The notes under the pieces are model-generated. The model did no database searches and was not told the DNA's origin. It worked only from the letters and a program-made list of their open reading frames with translations. This document shows, in pieces, positions 11,890 through 22,989 of a stretch of DNA of 64,000 bases. Where the stretch lies: the NCBI GenBank assembly GCA_033065855.1, contig JAVXUO010000986.1, positions 496,001-560,000 of the forward strand. Reading direction: 5' to 3'. This stretch comes from Escallonia rubra. Lineage: Eukaryota > Streptophyta > Magnoliopsida > Escalloniales > Escalloniaceae. Position numbers and translations under genes: made by a program. Each line of letters opens with the position of its first letter. Within the stretch, counting starts at the first letter, position 1.

Positions 11890-13024
11890 CGTCACTACAA
11901 GAAAAGAAGGATTTAACGACGGACTTTTAGGATTTAACGATGGACTTTTAGCGACGGAAGAAATTCCGTCGCTAAAAGCTATTTCAGCGACGGAATAAAC
12001 CGTTGATGAAAATCCGTCGGTAAAAATATTTAACGACAGAACACTCCGTCGTTAAATATGTTTACCGACGGATTTTGCATCGACGGTTTATTCCGTCGCT
12101 AAAAGTACCGTCGATAAATATTTTATAGGTTTTTTTTATTTTCGATGATTTTCAAAAACATAGAGGCGACGGAATAATACCGTAGGTAAAAATACCCGTC
12201 GGTGAAAGCAGAGTTTTCCTGACGGATTTTTACCGACGTGTGTGTTCCGTCGGTAAAGGTCTAAAAAACACAGATCCCCTTTTGCTTTTCTTTCTCCCGT
12301 TTCTTTCTTTCTCTCTCTCTCTCTCTCTATTAACTCTCATCGGCGATATTTCCTTCGACGCCACCTCCGTCGCCATCCCCGGCAACCCACCCCCAGACGG
12401 AATATAGCCTGCCACCGCCACCGTCGCCGTCAGTGCCGCCGATCTTCAAAACCGAAGAACCGCCGCCGCCACTGCCGTCGATCTCTCTTGCGGTCTCTTG
12501 ATTTTCAGGTAGGTTTTGCACCAGTTTTTCATATCCATTTGCACCCTTTTCACGAATTTACTTGTAATTGTATCTATGCAATGCAACAATGTGTATGCTT
12601 GTTTAAACGATTGGTTTAGGGTTGTGACTGTAATTCCTCTAGGAAATAGTATGGTGGGAGGGAGGTAACTTGGATAGTTGGGGTGTGAATGTTTAACGTT
12701 TGATGTTGTTCTGCTCTGCTCTGTTGTTATTGATGGTAATATTCGAAGGTTTGGGGCATCTTTGATTCTGTATTTGGTTTTGTGTAAGAGGCTAAGAGCT
12801 TCAGTGTTGTCCTGTGTTGTTAAAAGGAAACTAGATGGAGTTCTAGTTTAGAAATAATTGTTGCAGTATATGAATATGATGTCTTTTTGTTGCATGATCT
12901 TGTGTTGATCTTTGAACTTTATTACAAGTCATTAAACTTAGACTTGCTGGGGAGCTGAATCTGTTGTTAGCTTTAGAGCTTAATCCTCACTCAAATTATA
13001 AGAAATGCATATTTTAATTGGGAT

Positions 13025-13255
13025 TTGGAGGATGAGGATTGGACAAACCTGAGGAATGAAGGATGCATTGTGAAAGCATGTGGCCAATCTATTACCAGAT
13101 TTTTTGAGTTTCGTGACATTGATATATTCAATATGAGGGTGTTCGAATTTTTTTATAAAAGGTTAGGACAACATGGGCACATGGATACTTTCTATTTAGT
13201 CCCATACAAGGTAGAAGAAGAACTAGTTCAGTTAGAGGATGAAGTAGCTTGGTAA
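13025..13255 (+). pseudogene. Possible PB1-like domain fragment inside the CACTA element
   Basis: This 76-residue frame contains DIDIFNMRVFEFFYKRLG followed by TFYLVPYKVEEELVQLEDEV. The layout (a D-rich start, a short helix ending in LG, then FYLVP and a terminal acidic stretch) resembles the PB1-like domain at the N-terminus of plant MuDR-family transposases. The match is short and was made by eye. It may be a captured fragment or a chance frame. Confidence 0.3.
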
Positions 13256-13912
13256 AAATGTAGGTTGAGAGGAGTGAAGAGATTATTTTTGACATATATC
13301 TAATTAGTATAGCTGTCGATGAAGTGGTTAGAAAAGAAATGTTTGTGCTAGGTAGCTTGACGATTGGCCTAAGCACAAATTTGGTTGTGTTATTAAAATG
13401 AAGGGTTCGTACGTTTGTTATATTAAGAATGCGAATTTGTGGGTCAGAGATATTAAGGGTTCGTACGTTTGTCATATTCGCATATTCGTTTTCTGTTTTT
13501 GCAATGATGATGGGTTTGTAGGAGCTTGATTGATAGTTTTTTTTTAATTAACAATGGGTATAATGTAGTTTGACTTTACTACCTTTCAATAAAACGGATT
13601 GTTAATGTAAAGCGTTGTAATTAAATGAAGGATATGTTAGGCATCTTAATTACGCTAGTTCCAAGTCAATTAGCATGCAATCATTTAACCTTTGATTACC
13701 CCAAGTGGGCGAGTGACCGAACCGCAATACATGCTAGGTTAGCTGTACTATCTGAAACTATCCAGTGATTGGATTTGCACTAGGTTAGGTTTCATTCAGT
13801 GATTGGTTTGAGATTTTTGGGGTGTTATTTGTAATATGTGAGTGACGTTCAACAATATAGGTGGCTATTTGGGTGGTGAAATGATGATGTGCGTAATATG
13901 TGAGTGACGTTC

Positions 13913-14083
13913 AAGAAGGTTGGCCAAGAGGTTCTTTGCTTCGAAGAGGGTTGGAACGAATTCGTGCAACAACATGACCTCCATCTAGGAGACTTTGTAG
14001 TCTTTCAACACATGGGGCAAATGCGTTTTCAAGTCAGCGTGTTTGATCAAAGCACTTATGAAAAGCCTTTCCCCCAATGTTGA
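13913..14083 (+). pseudogene. Captured REM-type B3 domain, 3' part only
   Basis: The frame reads KKVGQEVLCFEEGWNEFV, then HDLHLGDFVVFQHMG, then FQVSVFDQSTYEKPFP and TGA. The FxEGWxxF, LxxGDxxxF and FxVxxFDxSxxEK pattern is the second half of a B3 DNA-binding domain of the REM/VRN1 type. The first half of the domain, including WLVKL, is absent here but present in the related element at 62961-63402. The junction at about 13905 joins DNA that is some 440 bp apart in that copy, so an internal deletion removed the missing part. It is sense-oriented with respect to the + strand. Confidence 0.8.
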
Positions 14084-14651
14084 ACTCTGAGGCGTAATTA
14101 GACAATATTTTAAATTAATCGCATCGGATATGTACATTTTGAACAATGTTGTGAACATTGATTATTTGTTTGATAATTTTAGGTTGTTAATTGTGATTAT
14201 TGATCGATGATTTTAGATTGTTAATCGTGCATTTGATATATTGAGATTGTTGACGAAGGACGTGACCCAATTGGTTTGAATTTTTTATTACAGGTTTGGG
14301 CATTAAAAAATAAAAAAAAATTAAAAAATGACTTTAACTTTTAGCGACGGATTAATTCCGTCGCTAAACATTTTATCCCGTCGCTAATTTCGTAAAAAAG
14401 AAAATAAATTAAAGTACGTAAAACAGAATTAGCGACGGATATTCCGTCGCTAATTTAGAAATAAATCCGTCGCCAAACGTTATATATTAGACGACGGATT
14501 TTATAATTCCGTCGCAAAACTTTTAGCAACGGCCTTTTATACGAGGGACTTTTAGCGACGGTAATTCCGTCGCTAAAACTTTTAGCGACAGAATATAGGC
14601 TTTTAGCGACGGAAAAATCCGTCGCTAAAGGCCTTATTCCTTGTAGTGCGT

Positions 14652-14968
14652 ACAAACAACATTGTACAGAATTTATAGGCACACCGCACACGTGGAAGAA
14701 AAAATGAAGGGAAAAGAAACCATTAAACCATGATTTAGAAGACTTAAGTTAAATAGTCTTCCAATTTAACTAGGATATGTTTCATGTATTACTAATCTAT
14801 GTTGGAAGTAAATATTAGATGGCACGGGAAGACGACTAAGATATTATACTTTATATGCGATAGTCAGGACTATTAATCCCGGATCACCTAGTACGTATGG
14901 ATGAGTCCAGCCTAGGAGGATCCGAACAATTTAAGTAATAAGTATATCTAATGGAGGTATCCTCTAGT
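14652..14968. other. Short non-coding spacer
   Basis: No feature seen between the CACTA element and the solo LTR. Confidence 0.4.
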
Positions 14969-14973
14969 TTTAA

Positions 14974-15943
14974 TGTAACGCCCCGAAACCCGAGGGTCCG
15001 AACACGTTCTTAAACCAAAATCCACACATTAATGACATAACTATTATAAAGGCAGAGCAGAGCATCTAAGATACCACAAACACAATTATCTAAATCTCAA
15101 ATATTTAACTCCAAAAATAATCCAACACTTATATACAATCCCTTCAAAAACTTAATTCCAAAATACTTCAAAACTTTATTACAAGTCTCTTAGACTAAAT
15201 ATCTGAATCCAAAAGAATATAAATCAACTAACCAATATTTCGTCTAAAGAAATCATAAGCTCTATTCTCAATATCAGAAACCAGAGCAATTTCCTCCGCT
15301 GCACTAATATCTCTCCCTTCGTGCTACTTTTGGCGTCAAAGTAACGAATATCATGTCGAAAATCTCCTCTTTATCTTAGATCTTTACTTCAAAGTAACAA
15401 TATCATGTCAAGAATCTCCTCTCTATCTTGAATCAATCACCGCCTTTTTTGCTTGAATACCCAAAAGAATGCACCCGACTCTTTATCTTAGATCAATCAC
15501 CGCCTCTTTGCTTGAATACCCAAAAGAATGCACTTGACTCTTTTCTCTTTTCTATCCTTTGTCTCAAAAAAATATGAAGACTTTTATGTCTTCTTCCTCC
15601 TTATATAGTTTGCTAATCTAATTCTAATATAACTTGAAGTCCCAATTTCTAGTGTAATTATAACACAACTAAGATCCTTATTCCTAGTGTAATTATTATA
15701 CAACTAATAGAACTCATTACTAATTTAATCACAATATGACTTAAAATCCTAATCCAAGTCGAAATCTCTTTTTTTTTTCTTTGCCTTTTCCTAATCCAAT
15801 CACATTAGCCACTAATACTATTAAATATTAATTTATTCTCTAAAGGACTCCAAATAATTTATCTAAGGTCCAATACTCAATCCAAAATCATAAAAAAATT
15901 TAATTGTTCTTTACACAAGTACCCAAAAATCCGGGGTGTTACA
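14974..15943. mobile_element. Solo LTR of an LTR retrotransposon (970 bp)
   Basis: It starts TGTAACGCCCCG and ends CGGGGTGTTACA, with 5'-TG...CA-3' ends inside a short inverted repeat. It is flanked by a 5-bp target-site duplication TTTAA (14969-14973 and 15944-15948). It has no coding capacity. A segment with ATCAATCACCGCC and GCTTGAATACCCAAAAGAAT is duplicated in tandem at about 15432-15537. Confidence 0.8.
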
Positions 15944-15948
15944 TTTAA

Positions 15949-17394
15949 AATTTAAAAAAGAAAGAGGAGGAAACATTATTGTTAATGCAATGGGAGCGAG
16001 GTATTGCTCAGTTGTTACCACCTTGAGACTTCATTTATGAACGGGACATATCCTCAATAAATAGCTGGAAGCCGAGGTGTGCCACCTAACAAAGGTGCTA
16101 CCCTATTCCAGTGAAGGAGTCTATTGTCAAATTTGTCATGTGTCTAACATATTGTTCTGACTTGCCACTCTGATAAAGAGAAGAGAATTCTATTAGAAAT
16201 TTGATATTGTAAAGGTGAATCAATGATACTGATGTTCCATACCCTGAGCATGAAGTCTGATGTAATGTGTGTAGTTGGATGTTGCTCTTTTTCACCCGCT
16301 CAACCTTTCTGACTAGACACCTAACATTTCTGTGCCCGAATTAAAGAAGAACAAGGGACCATATCTGTATTTAATTCTTGGTTGCCGATATTAGTTATTT
16401 TGCTTTGACTCGTAATGCATCGATAGAAACATATTGCGTCGCACTAAGAATTATTAATGTTAAAAAGAACCATCATAGGATTATTGCAATTGAGATACTC
16501 TTTTAGTAAAACATTATATATATAAACTCAAAATATGAGTAGTGTATTGTATAGCATAAAATATATGTATCCACAGAAAAATTTATGAGTATGGTAAGAA
16601 GATTTTGTAGCTTAGATTGTGGTACGTTGCTGTAGCATGATTTACTCGCAATATATTAATTATGACGTTATACTTAAAAAACCGAGGACCTAAAACAGTG
16701 AAAGCCTATGCATTGCATATAAGATTTAAAGAAAATTAATTTTTTTTGATCCAGCATAACCACCTCGTATATATTCATGTCATATACGACTGCCAAGGGT
16801 CACCCTCGGCGACAAGAAAAGGAAAAGTCTCGCTTCCTCATATCGCTGACAATAAAGTTAATTGACCAACAACGTCTAGCCTTGAAATGCAATCGATGAG
16901 AGTCATACACATAATGCACAAAATTTTGAGTTTATTATGGCCCATCTCATGTCTTCTCGTCCACTAGGACTAACTCCATCAGCTGTACATTATTACCGAA
17001 ATCTGGAGTATGAAAAGAACTTTCTCAAGGTCTGTTACAGTGGGTTCATGTAGTAGACAAGTAAAAGTTAAGAGTTCATTGAGGTGTAGTTTTGTGAAGG
17101 AAAACATGAATTCCTTTTGCTTTATCTACTTACTGTGCAAGTAGCTTAGTTCTCAGCACCTTCAACATACTTGAATAAAAGATCATCTCTATATAAGTTT
17201 AAGAAATACAAAAACAAAAACATGGTATACCAAAACATAAATAATCAAAGAATTTGCTAAATTTACATCTCAAATATCAACTAATTACTTCCATATTTCG
17301 CAAAAGATAAATAATCAATAATTCTTTCACGCAGTTTTCGTAACTTTTACTTAGTTCGTTATTACTGGTTGTCATTAAAAATTATATGTGTGGA
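15949..17394. other. Unassigned AT-rich intergenic DNA
   Basis: I see no coding region, RNA gene or clear element ends. Confidence 0.4.
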
Positions 17395-17402
17395 GATCTC
17401 TT

Positions 17403-18809
17403 TAGAGATGTCAAAGGGCCGGGCTTGGGCCGGCCCAGCCCAAGCCCATCGGGCCTGCAAACGGGCCGGGCCGGGGCCGGGCCAAGTGAGGGGGAAAACG
17501 GGCCGGGCCGGGCCGGGCCTGGCGAAGGGAATCCTAGGCCTGGTCCAGGCCCAGGCCCTAAGCCCAATATTTAGGGCCGGGCTTGGGCCGGGCCCGGGCC
17601 CTTTTTTTTTTTCTTCATGTTATTCAATTTTAACACATAACAATTTATATATTTTACTTGGATTATGAGATGTTTCTCAAACTAAAGAAGACAAATGCAC
17701 GTTCTCAGATTTTTATGTGATGATAGCATCCTCATAAAACAATCTATAACTACTGCAGCCACTGATGAAAGTAGACAGAAACCACCCTGATGAATGAAGG
17801 AAAAACTCTTCGATAAGGATCTTGACATGGCTTGAGATGGTATGATTTTGATCATATCCAAGTTGGACCTTCAGAAGCCACAGTGATAAAAGAAAAAGAA
17901 AAATGAGCCGAGTTGATTTGTTAAGATGAGGTAGAGGCAGACCAGGAATAAAATGGGGAGTGGTGAGAGAAGAATAAATTGCAACGAAGTTGTCAAGCAT
18001 TCATGTAGGCGAGCACCGTACAAAACAGACATAACTCCAGTAGTTTCAAGGTTTATTTCCTAAGTTGCATCTCTGGATTACTTTGCAATTTTTCTAACCT
18101 ATATGACAATACTGTTGTGAAATACATTTTTGGAAACTTAAAGGAAGAGAAGAATGATCACTAATGGTTAGCTCTCCTCCCTATTGAGCCAAAACAGTGC
18201 ATCAGCCTCATACCTGAACTTTATTCGTGAGTGCTATGGAAATAGTAAGACAGCGAGCATGGTGCTAAGGATCCTAAAACAAAGTCCCACAGCACTGATG
18301 CTGATGGTGCTTCGACTTGAAGTTCATAGGTGCCTTGAGACAGGAAAAGGTAAAAACTATCAATGAGGACGTCATGAAATTGTGAGATGATTGTACCCTA
18401 CTAAAAGAAATGAATATCCTCCCTTTCCACCACATGCTGATTTGTGGTAACATAACTGCATTTTACAACTTGCATTATCCTTTCTTTAGAAAATGAAAGA
18501 AAGGATCACCATCTCACAATTTTGGGGGGGTAAAAGTGGAATTTTGGAAAAGGGGTGGAAGAAAGGGGGGGAAAAGCTAGATTTTCAAAAAAACAGTGGG
18601 GCCAAACCCGGGCCAAATCGGGGCGACCCGGGCCGGGCCAAATCCGGGCCGGGCCATTTTCGCTCCATTTCGCGGCCTGGTCCAGGCCCAGGCCCTAGGC
18701 CCCCTTTTTTCGGGCTTGCACTGTTCACCTTCAGGGCCGGGCCAGCCCGGGCCAAAACCGGGCCAAAACGGGCCGGCCCGCGGGCCGCCCGGCCCAAATG
18801 ACATCTCTA
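17403..18809. mobile_element. Non-autonomous hAT transposon with GGGCC-rich ends (1407 bp)
   Basis: The ends are TAGAGATGTCA and TGACATCTCTA, an 11-bp perfect terminal inverted repeat. They are flanked by an exact 8-bp target-site duplication GATCTCTT (17395-17402 and 18810-18817), diagnostic of hAT elements. About 200 bp inside each end is extremely GC-rich, built of GGGCCGGGCC and CCTGGTCCAGGCCCAGGCCC. The interior is AT-rich with no transposase. Frames in the GC-rich ends are compositional artefacts. Confidence 0.9.
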
Positions 18810-18817
18810 GATCTCTT

Positions 18818-19102
18818 CATCTAAGAATTACTCGTTCAAATGAATCATACTCGTTTGCCGGTCAAAACCCAAATTGAAAGTTCAGGCCGGCCTTACTGCA
18901 GTTAAGACAAGCTTATTCTTAGACTAAAGGTAAGGTAATGAGGGAGTGAATATTCCGTCCACAGAATCATTCATTTTTCTCTAATTAAGAAAGGCATGTG
19001 TAAGCTGAAAGAAAGGCATCTTAGTAGCCATTTTAGTGGCACCCACAGAGGTAATTGAGGTGATGAAGGAATGAAGAATGCATGCAAAGATTTTTTTATT
19101 TA
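18818..19102. other. Intergenic spacer
   Basis: Nothing recognised. Confidence 0.4.
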
Positions 19103-19353
19103 GGAAAAAAAATTGGCTGCTACCCTCCTGGTTAGAGGAATCTTCCTCTTACTCCTTATATAGCGACAATCAATTGTCTCGAAATATTTTTAGTGACTTT
19201 TATTTAATGACGCTAAAAAAGTGTTGTCAATAATTGTCGCTGAAAGTGTTAAAAGAAAAGCCACTAGAAACATTTAGCGATTATTAATTGTCACTATATA
19301 CGGGATTGGAGAAAGATTCATATAATCCGAGTAGGAGAAGTCAAAACTTTGTA
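19103..19353. mobile_element. Mutator-type MITE, copy 1
   Basis: It matches 23120-23363 throughout: GGAAAAAAAATTGGCTGCTA at the left, TATATAGCGACAATCAATTG, a TGACGCTAAAAAAGT core, GTTAAAAGAAAAGCCACTAG, and GGAGAAAGATTC with GAGTAGGAG at the right. The ends are imperfect inverted repeats. I found no clean target-site duplication for this copy. Confidence 0.65.
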
Positions 19354-20637
19354 AAAGTATTTTTGGTTGCTATTATAACGAATTGATCTAGTATGACCCC
19401 AGTTGGCGTTGCACCAGCGACATTGCATTAATTGATAATGGGTAATGCAATTCCACTTTTAGCCACGATGGCATACATGTAATTTCGCTAAGTTTCAGGG
19501 GCAAATATGGAGCTAGCTAGGGTAAGCATGCCTCCCCACCCGGCGGCTCCTACAAGAGCATTCGCCATCGATTGACCCACACAAGTATATACATGTATTC
19601 TTCCGTAGTAGTAGCTATCAAAGAACTAAAATAACCAAAAGAAATTTTTTCACGATGCAGTTGGTCTCTCATCGATTTTTTCAAATGAAACAACAACCTG
19701 AGCAAATCGATATCGACCATTTGGAAGAAATTTGGTACAGCGAGGTAGAGCCAGTTGGGCAAGTTGAACGGGTTGACTGATTTGATATATAGTCAAGAAT
19801 AACTCTCAAATTCCCAATTGCTCATTTTTCCCCGTATTTAGCCTTGAAATGACACGAATTCATGAAAAGCTTTTGTCACAAAAAATTTGTTTTCAAGGTT
19901 GTTTGGTAATTAATAAATTTCTAAGTGACATTAACATCAACTCCAATCTGACATTTTGTTAGGATTATCATTTTTGCCCCCACCATTAATCTTAATACCC
20001 TCCACGGAATCTTCATGTATCAAGAAATGGAAGAATACAAACAGAGTCATAAAGGCATGGCAAGCTCTATATATGTCTATGGCTACATATATTTCCTTTC
20101 CTTTCCTTTCCTTTATCTACTTAACTTTCTCATACGTGAGGTACTAGCGCTAGCATAGCCTGCCAAAATAATTGTTGCAGTTTAAGATATCAGGTCCATG
20201 ATCGAGACCTTTTTATCCATGTCTTTTGTATATAAGAGGTTTTAACAGATGGAGCGATACGATCCTAAATTGCAAGATAGTCCGGTCTATTCAAATTTGG
20301 ATCCTTAATAATGTGAAAAGTTAGATGCAGACTCTTCATGTCCGTACTTTTAACTATCAATAAGCTTTCTAATTTGACCCAGAAAAAATCGATTAACATG
20401 GAGCACGACACATACTACAAGAATGAAAAATCAGTAAATCGAATTTACGAGCAAAAACATATGATTACAAATGTCTTTTAACAAACTTGTTCGATAATGA
20501 AGACCTAAATAAAATAATTTCCACCTTTAAATTAATTGTATATATTTCTGTAATTTTCTCTAATTTTTTTTTTGTGGCTCTGTACAATTACATTAGCCAT
20601 GTCTTTCATCCTCTTTCTCTTTTCCTCATTTCACCAA
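19354..20637. other. Intergenic DNA downstream of the F-box gene
   Basis: No gene supported. A short (CCTTT)n run lies at about 20095-20115. The 3' UTR of the minus-strand F-box gene must lie in the last few hundred bases. Confidence 0.4.
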
Positions 20638-21681
20638 CTATCTGCAGCAAACAAAAAACAAAAGAGCAGCAAAAAGAGAGACCCCAAGAACCACGCACAG
20701 CATGTCCAATCTCCCTTCTGCCCTCATCTCTCTCTCCTTCCTCTCCTTCTTCATCTCCAAGTACCTGCCGTACCTCCTCTTCCCTTCCTCCACCCTATCC
20801 CCACCTTTCCCCCTTTGGCCCTCCAAAGCCCTCTGCAAAATCACCAGACTCTCCCCGCCATTCAAATGAATCCCATCCATGTCCTCCACCTCCAAGCTCA
20901 CCTCCTTCACCTGCATCTCCCCTCCTTCCGACCCACCACAGGTCACCACTATCCCAACTTGCACCATCCCTTTGGTACACGCTTTGGTGCCACCGGCCAG
21001 TATCGAGCCAAACCGCACTTGGACCTCACCGCTTAACCAGTGCCTTTGCACTGAAACAGGCTTGTAAGATGACAGATTCATCGCCTGTTTACATTGCGGG
21101 TCAATGAGAATCCAGCTCAGAGTTAAGTCGTCGTTTAGCGCCGTGCAATTATCGTCTCCATTCGGGTGCTGTGCCGGCGTGGGGATCACGTCTTTAGGGT
21201 CCAGCAGGTCTATTCTGAAAGGCGAGCACCTGAACCAGCCGGTCACGGTTTCGGTCTCCTGGACCTTTGTGAAGATTAGCTTGTTCTTGTAGTGTATATC
21301 CACGGCGGATATTATTTCCTGCGCCGGCGGCGATGACGTGGAGGCGGCAGCATCTGCGGCGGTTGTCGGGTCTGGGGTGGAGAGAGGGAAGCAGTTGGCG
21401 AAGAAGGAGCGCGGGCCGGAGCCAGGAAATGTGGAGACAAGGCTGCGGAGGTGCGGCGCGCTGGTAGAGGGCCAGGTGGAGTGGCAGATGGTCGACCAGA
21501 GGTGGTCCTGGTCGGAGAGGGAGTGGAGGGTGGAGGAGGCGCAGCTGGCGGACGCAAGGGTTGGTCCGTCCAGGCGGGTGAGGATGTGGGACTCTATGAT
21601 GTCCGGGTACACGGCGGAGAGAGCGGTGGCGCCGCCTTCTTTGACCGAGGCGTGCGGTGGTGTGTTGGTAGAGGGAGACAT
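20638..21681 (-). CDS. F-box protein, At2g27310-like, with C-terminal membrane segment
   Basis: A single-exon gene of 347 residues. The F-box near residues 20-70 reads VYPDIIESHILTRLDG, then TLASASCASSTLHSLS and DHLWSTICHSTWP. It would bind SKP1 and place the protein in an SCF ubiquitin ligase. RSFFANCFPL and the later DIHYKNKLIFTKVQETETVTGW and LSWILIDP stretches match the conserved body of the plant At2g27310-like F-box family. The last about 20 residues, MLCVVLGVSLFAALLFFVCC, form a hydrophobic tail that suggests membrane anchoring. The start at 21681 is the first ATG: the frame is open to 21720 but begins there with TTG. A TATA box at about 21749-21757 puts transcription start near 21720, leaving a roughly 40-nt leader. 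The substrate is unknown. The frame is intact, with high G+C compared with its surroundings. Confidence 0.9.
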   Translation of the reverse strand: MSPSTNTPPHASVKEGGATALSAVYPDIIESHILTRLDGPTLASASCASSTLHSLSDQDHLWSTICHSTWPSTSAPHLRSLVSTFPGSGPRSFFANCFPLSTPDPTTAADAAASTSSPPAQEIISAVDIHYKNKLIFTKVQETETVTGWFRCSPFRIDLLDPKDVIPTPAQHPNGDDNCTALNDDLTLSWILIDPQCKQAMNLSSYKPVSVQRHWLSGEVQVRFGSILAGGTKACTKGMVQVGIVVTCGGSEGGEMQVKEVSLEVEDMDGIHLNGGESLVILQRALEGQRGKGGDRVEEGKRRYGRYLEMKKERKEREMRAEGRLDMLCVVLGVSLFAALLFFVCCR

Positions 21682-21748
21682 ATTGTGTATGGCTGCTTTT
21701 GGTTGTGGTCTGAGAGACAATTGGAGTGCTTTGGAAGTGAATAAGGAA

Positions 21749-21757
21749 TATATATAC
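21749..21757 (-). promoter_or_regulatory. TATA box of the F-box gene
   Basis: On the minus strand the sequence AGTATATATATTCC lies about 70 bp upstream of the chosen ATG at 21681, a normal distance for a plant core promoter with a short leader. Confidence 0.6.
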
Positions 21758-21759
21758 TA

Positions 21760-22989
21760 CTTGGTATTCATTTGTAATGAACACAATTGGTGGAACTCTC
21801 GTTACTTTATCGAACAACTTTGCGGTATAATTCAACCATAAGGAATGGGCAGTCGACGGTCCAAGCCAATATAACAGAAATGACGTACTTCATGGGGGGT
21901 TGCAAACATATTCTAATGTTATTAAAAGGCCTCAGTAGGACCATTTGGCTGATATTGACTACCGGCTTTTAACACTAATCTTGTGTTTACTATACTTAAT
22001 ATCATAACTGTTCAGTGACATGACTGATTAGATCATCCTATAACCTATTTGAATTGATTTTTGTTTCTTTCTGCATTGTTTCATATGACATACGCGTTTG
22101 TATAAGAGAAAAGTTCCCTTACTTTAAAGTTGGGATCATAAAGGCGAGTCATCTATAAAAAATGTCATCTTCAAACTTTGCATTTGGACCACGTTCTAAT
22201 CTTGAACCCATTTCGTCTGAGGGTATGTTTGATTCATTGTCCTACACAGAAAAAGTTGTTTCATCTTTATATTATTGTTCGTTTGTGTAATTGTTTTTAC
22301 TTTTGACATTTGATTTGACGTGCGAATGTAAAAGAAAAAGTTGAACTTGATTTCTTTCTCTCAGTAATTACGAGAAAGAGAAACTCTATATACACTTAGG
22401 GTGGATAACACCTATAGTAGCACTTCTTTTAGAGATTTATGAGTATATCCTTCCAAAATAATAGATACGTATCTTCTTATAGCCTATAGCTTCGTAGAAA
22501 ATGGGGTTTACAATCTTGAGTCTTTAAACACATGTTGAAAATCACTCTCTGTTGCAGTGCTAGAACCATAGGATTTTAGGTATGTCATAAAAATCCTTCA
22601 TATCTTTCTCGCGCTTGAGATCAGCAGGAGAGCAACAATTGTGGGATTCACTTTCACTCCCCTCAAAGTAGGCTCACGCTGCAAATGGAGACTTGTTTTG
22701 CCTCGCAAGAGTTTAAAAAAATGACAAGGTAAGGCCAGGGGCGTAACCAGGAATTTTTTTCAAGAGATGCAAATTTTTTTATTAAAATAATATTAAAAAC
22801 AGTAAGTCAGTGATAATCAATTAACATAATTATTGTTGTGATAACAACAATTTTACAATACAGTGTACCTAAAAAGTTATATACCAAATACGCTGGTCAT
22901 TGTACCACAAGTCCAGTATCTGATGCCAGGTCAGAGTGAACATGAAATATTGGAGGGCACCCATAACACTAAGATTTCGGGAGGAACCC
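21760..22989. other. Intergenic DNA upstream of the F-box gene
   Basis: No gene seen. The motif GGGGCGTAACCAGGAATTTTT at about 22738 resembles a terminus common in plant DNA transposons, but I could not find its partner. Confidence 0.35.

Larger units (their letters stand above)
11893..14648 (+). mobile_element. Non-autonomous CACTA (En/Spm) transposon, 2756 bp
   Basis: It begins CACTACAAGAAAAG and ends TTCCTTGTAGTG, the class-defining CACTA termini, and is flanked by a 3-bp target-site duplication CGT (11890-11892 and 14649-14651). Both subterminal regions (11925-12260 and 14340-14640) are packed with copies of TTTAGCGACGGA and TCCGTCGCTAAA, often paired head to head; these are the likely transposase-binding repeats. 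No TNPA or TNPD transposase frame is visible. The interior holds a 5'UTR-like exon with a (TC)n run and a possible donor CAG|GTAGG near 12508, a PB1-like fragment, and a broken B3 domain. Confidence 0.9.

Noticed and set aside
16098-16295. 65-codon minus-strand frame
   Set aside because: It has no recognised domain and no gene structure around it.
17369-18877. G/P/A-rich frames at both ends of the hAT element
   Set aside because: They come from the GGGCC-repeat termini; the same pattern appears at 38718 and 39900 in a copy with exact TSDs.
21194-21841. Frames on both strands overlapping the F-box gene
   Set aside because: They are shadows of the G+C-rich F-box coding sequence and match no domain.
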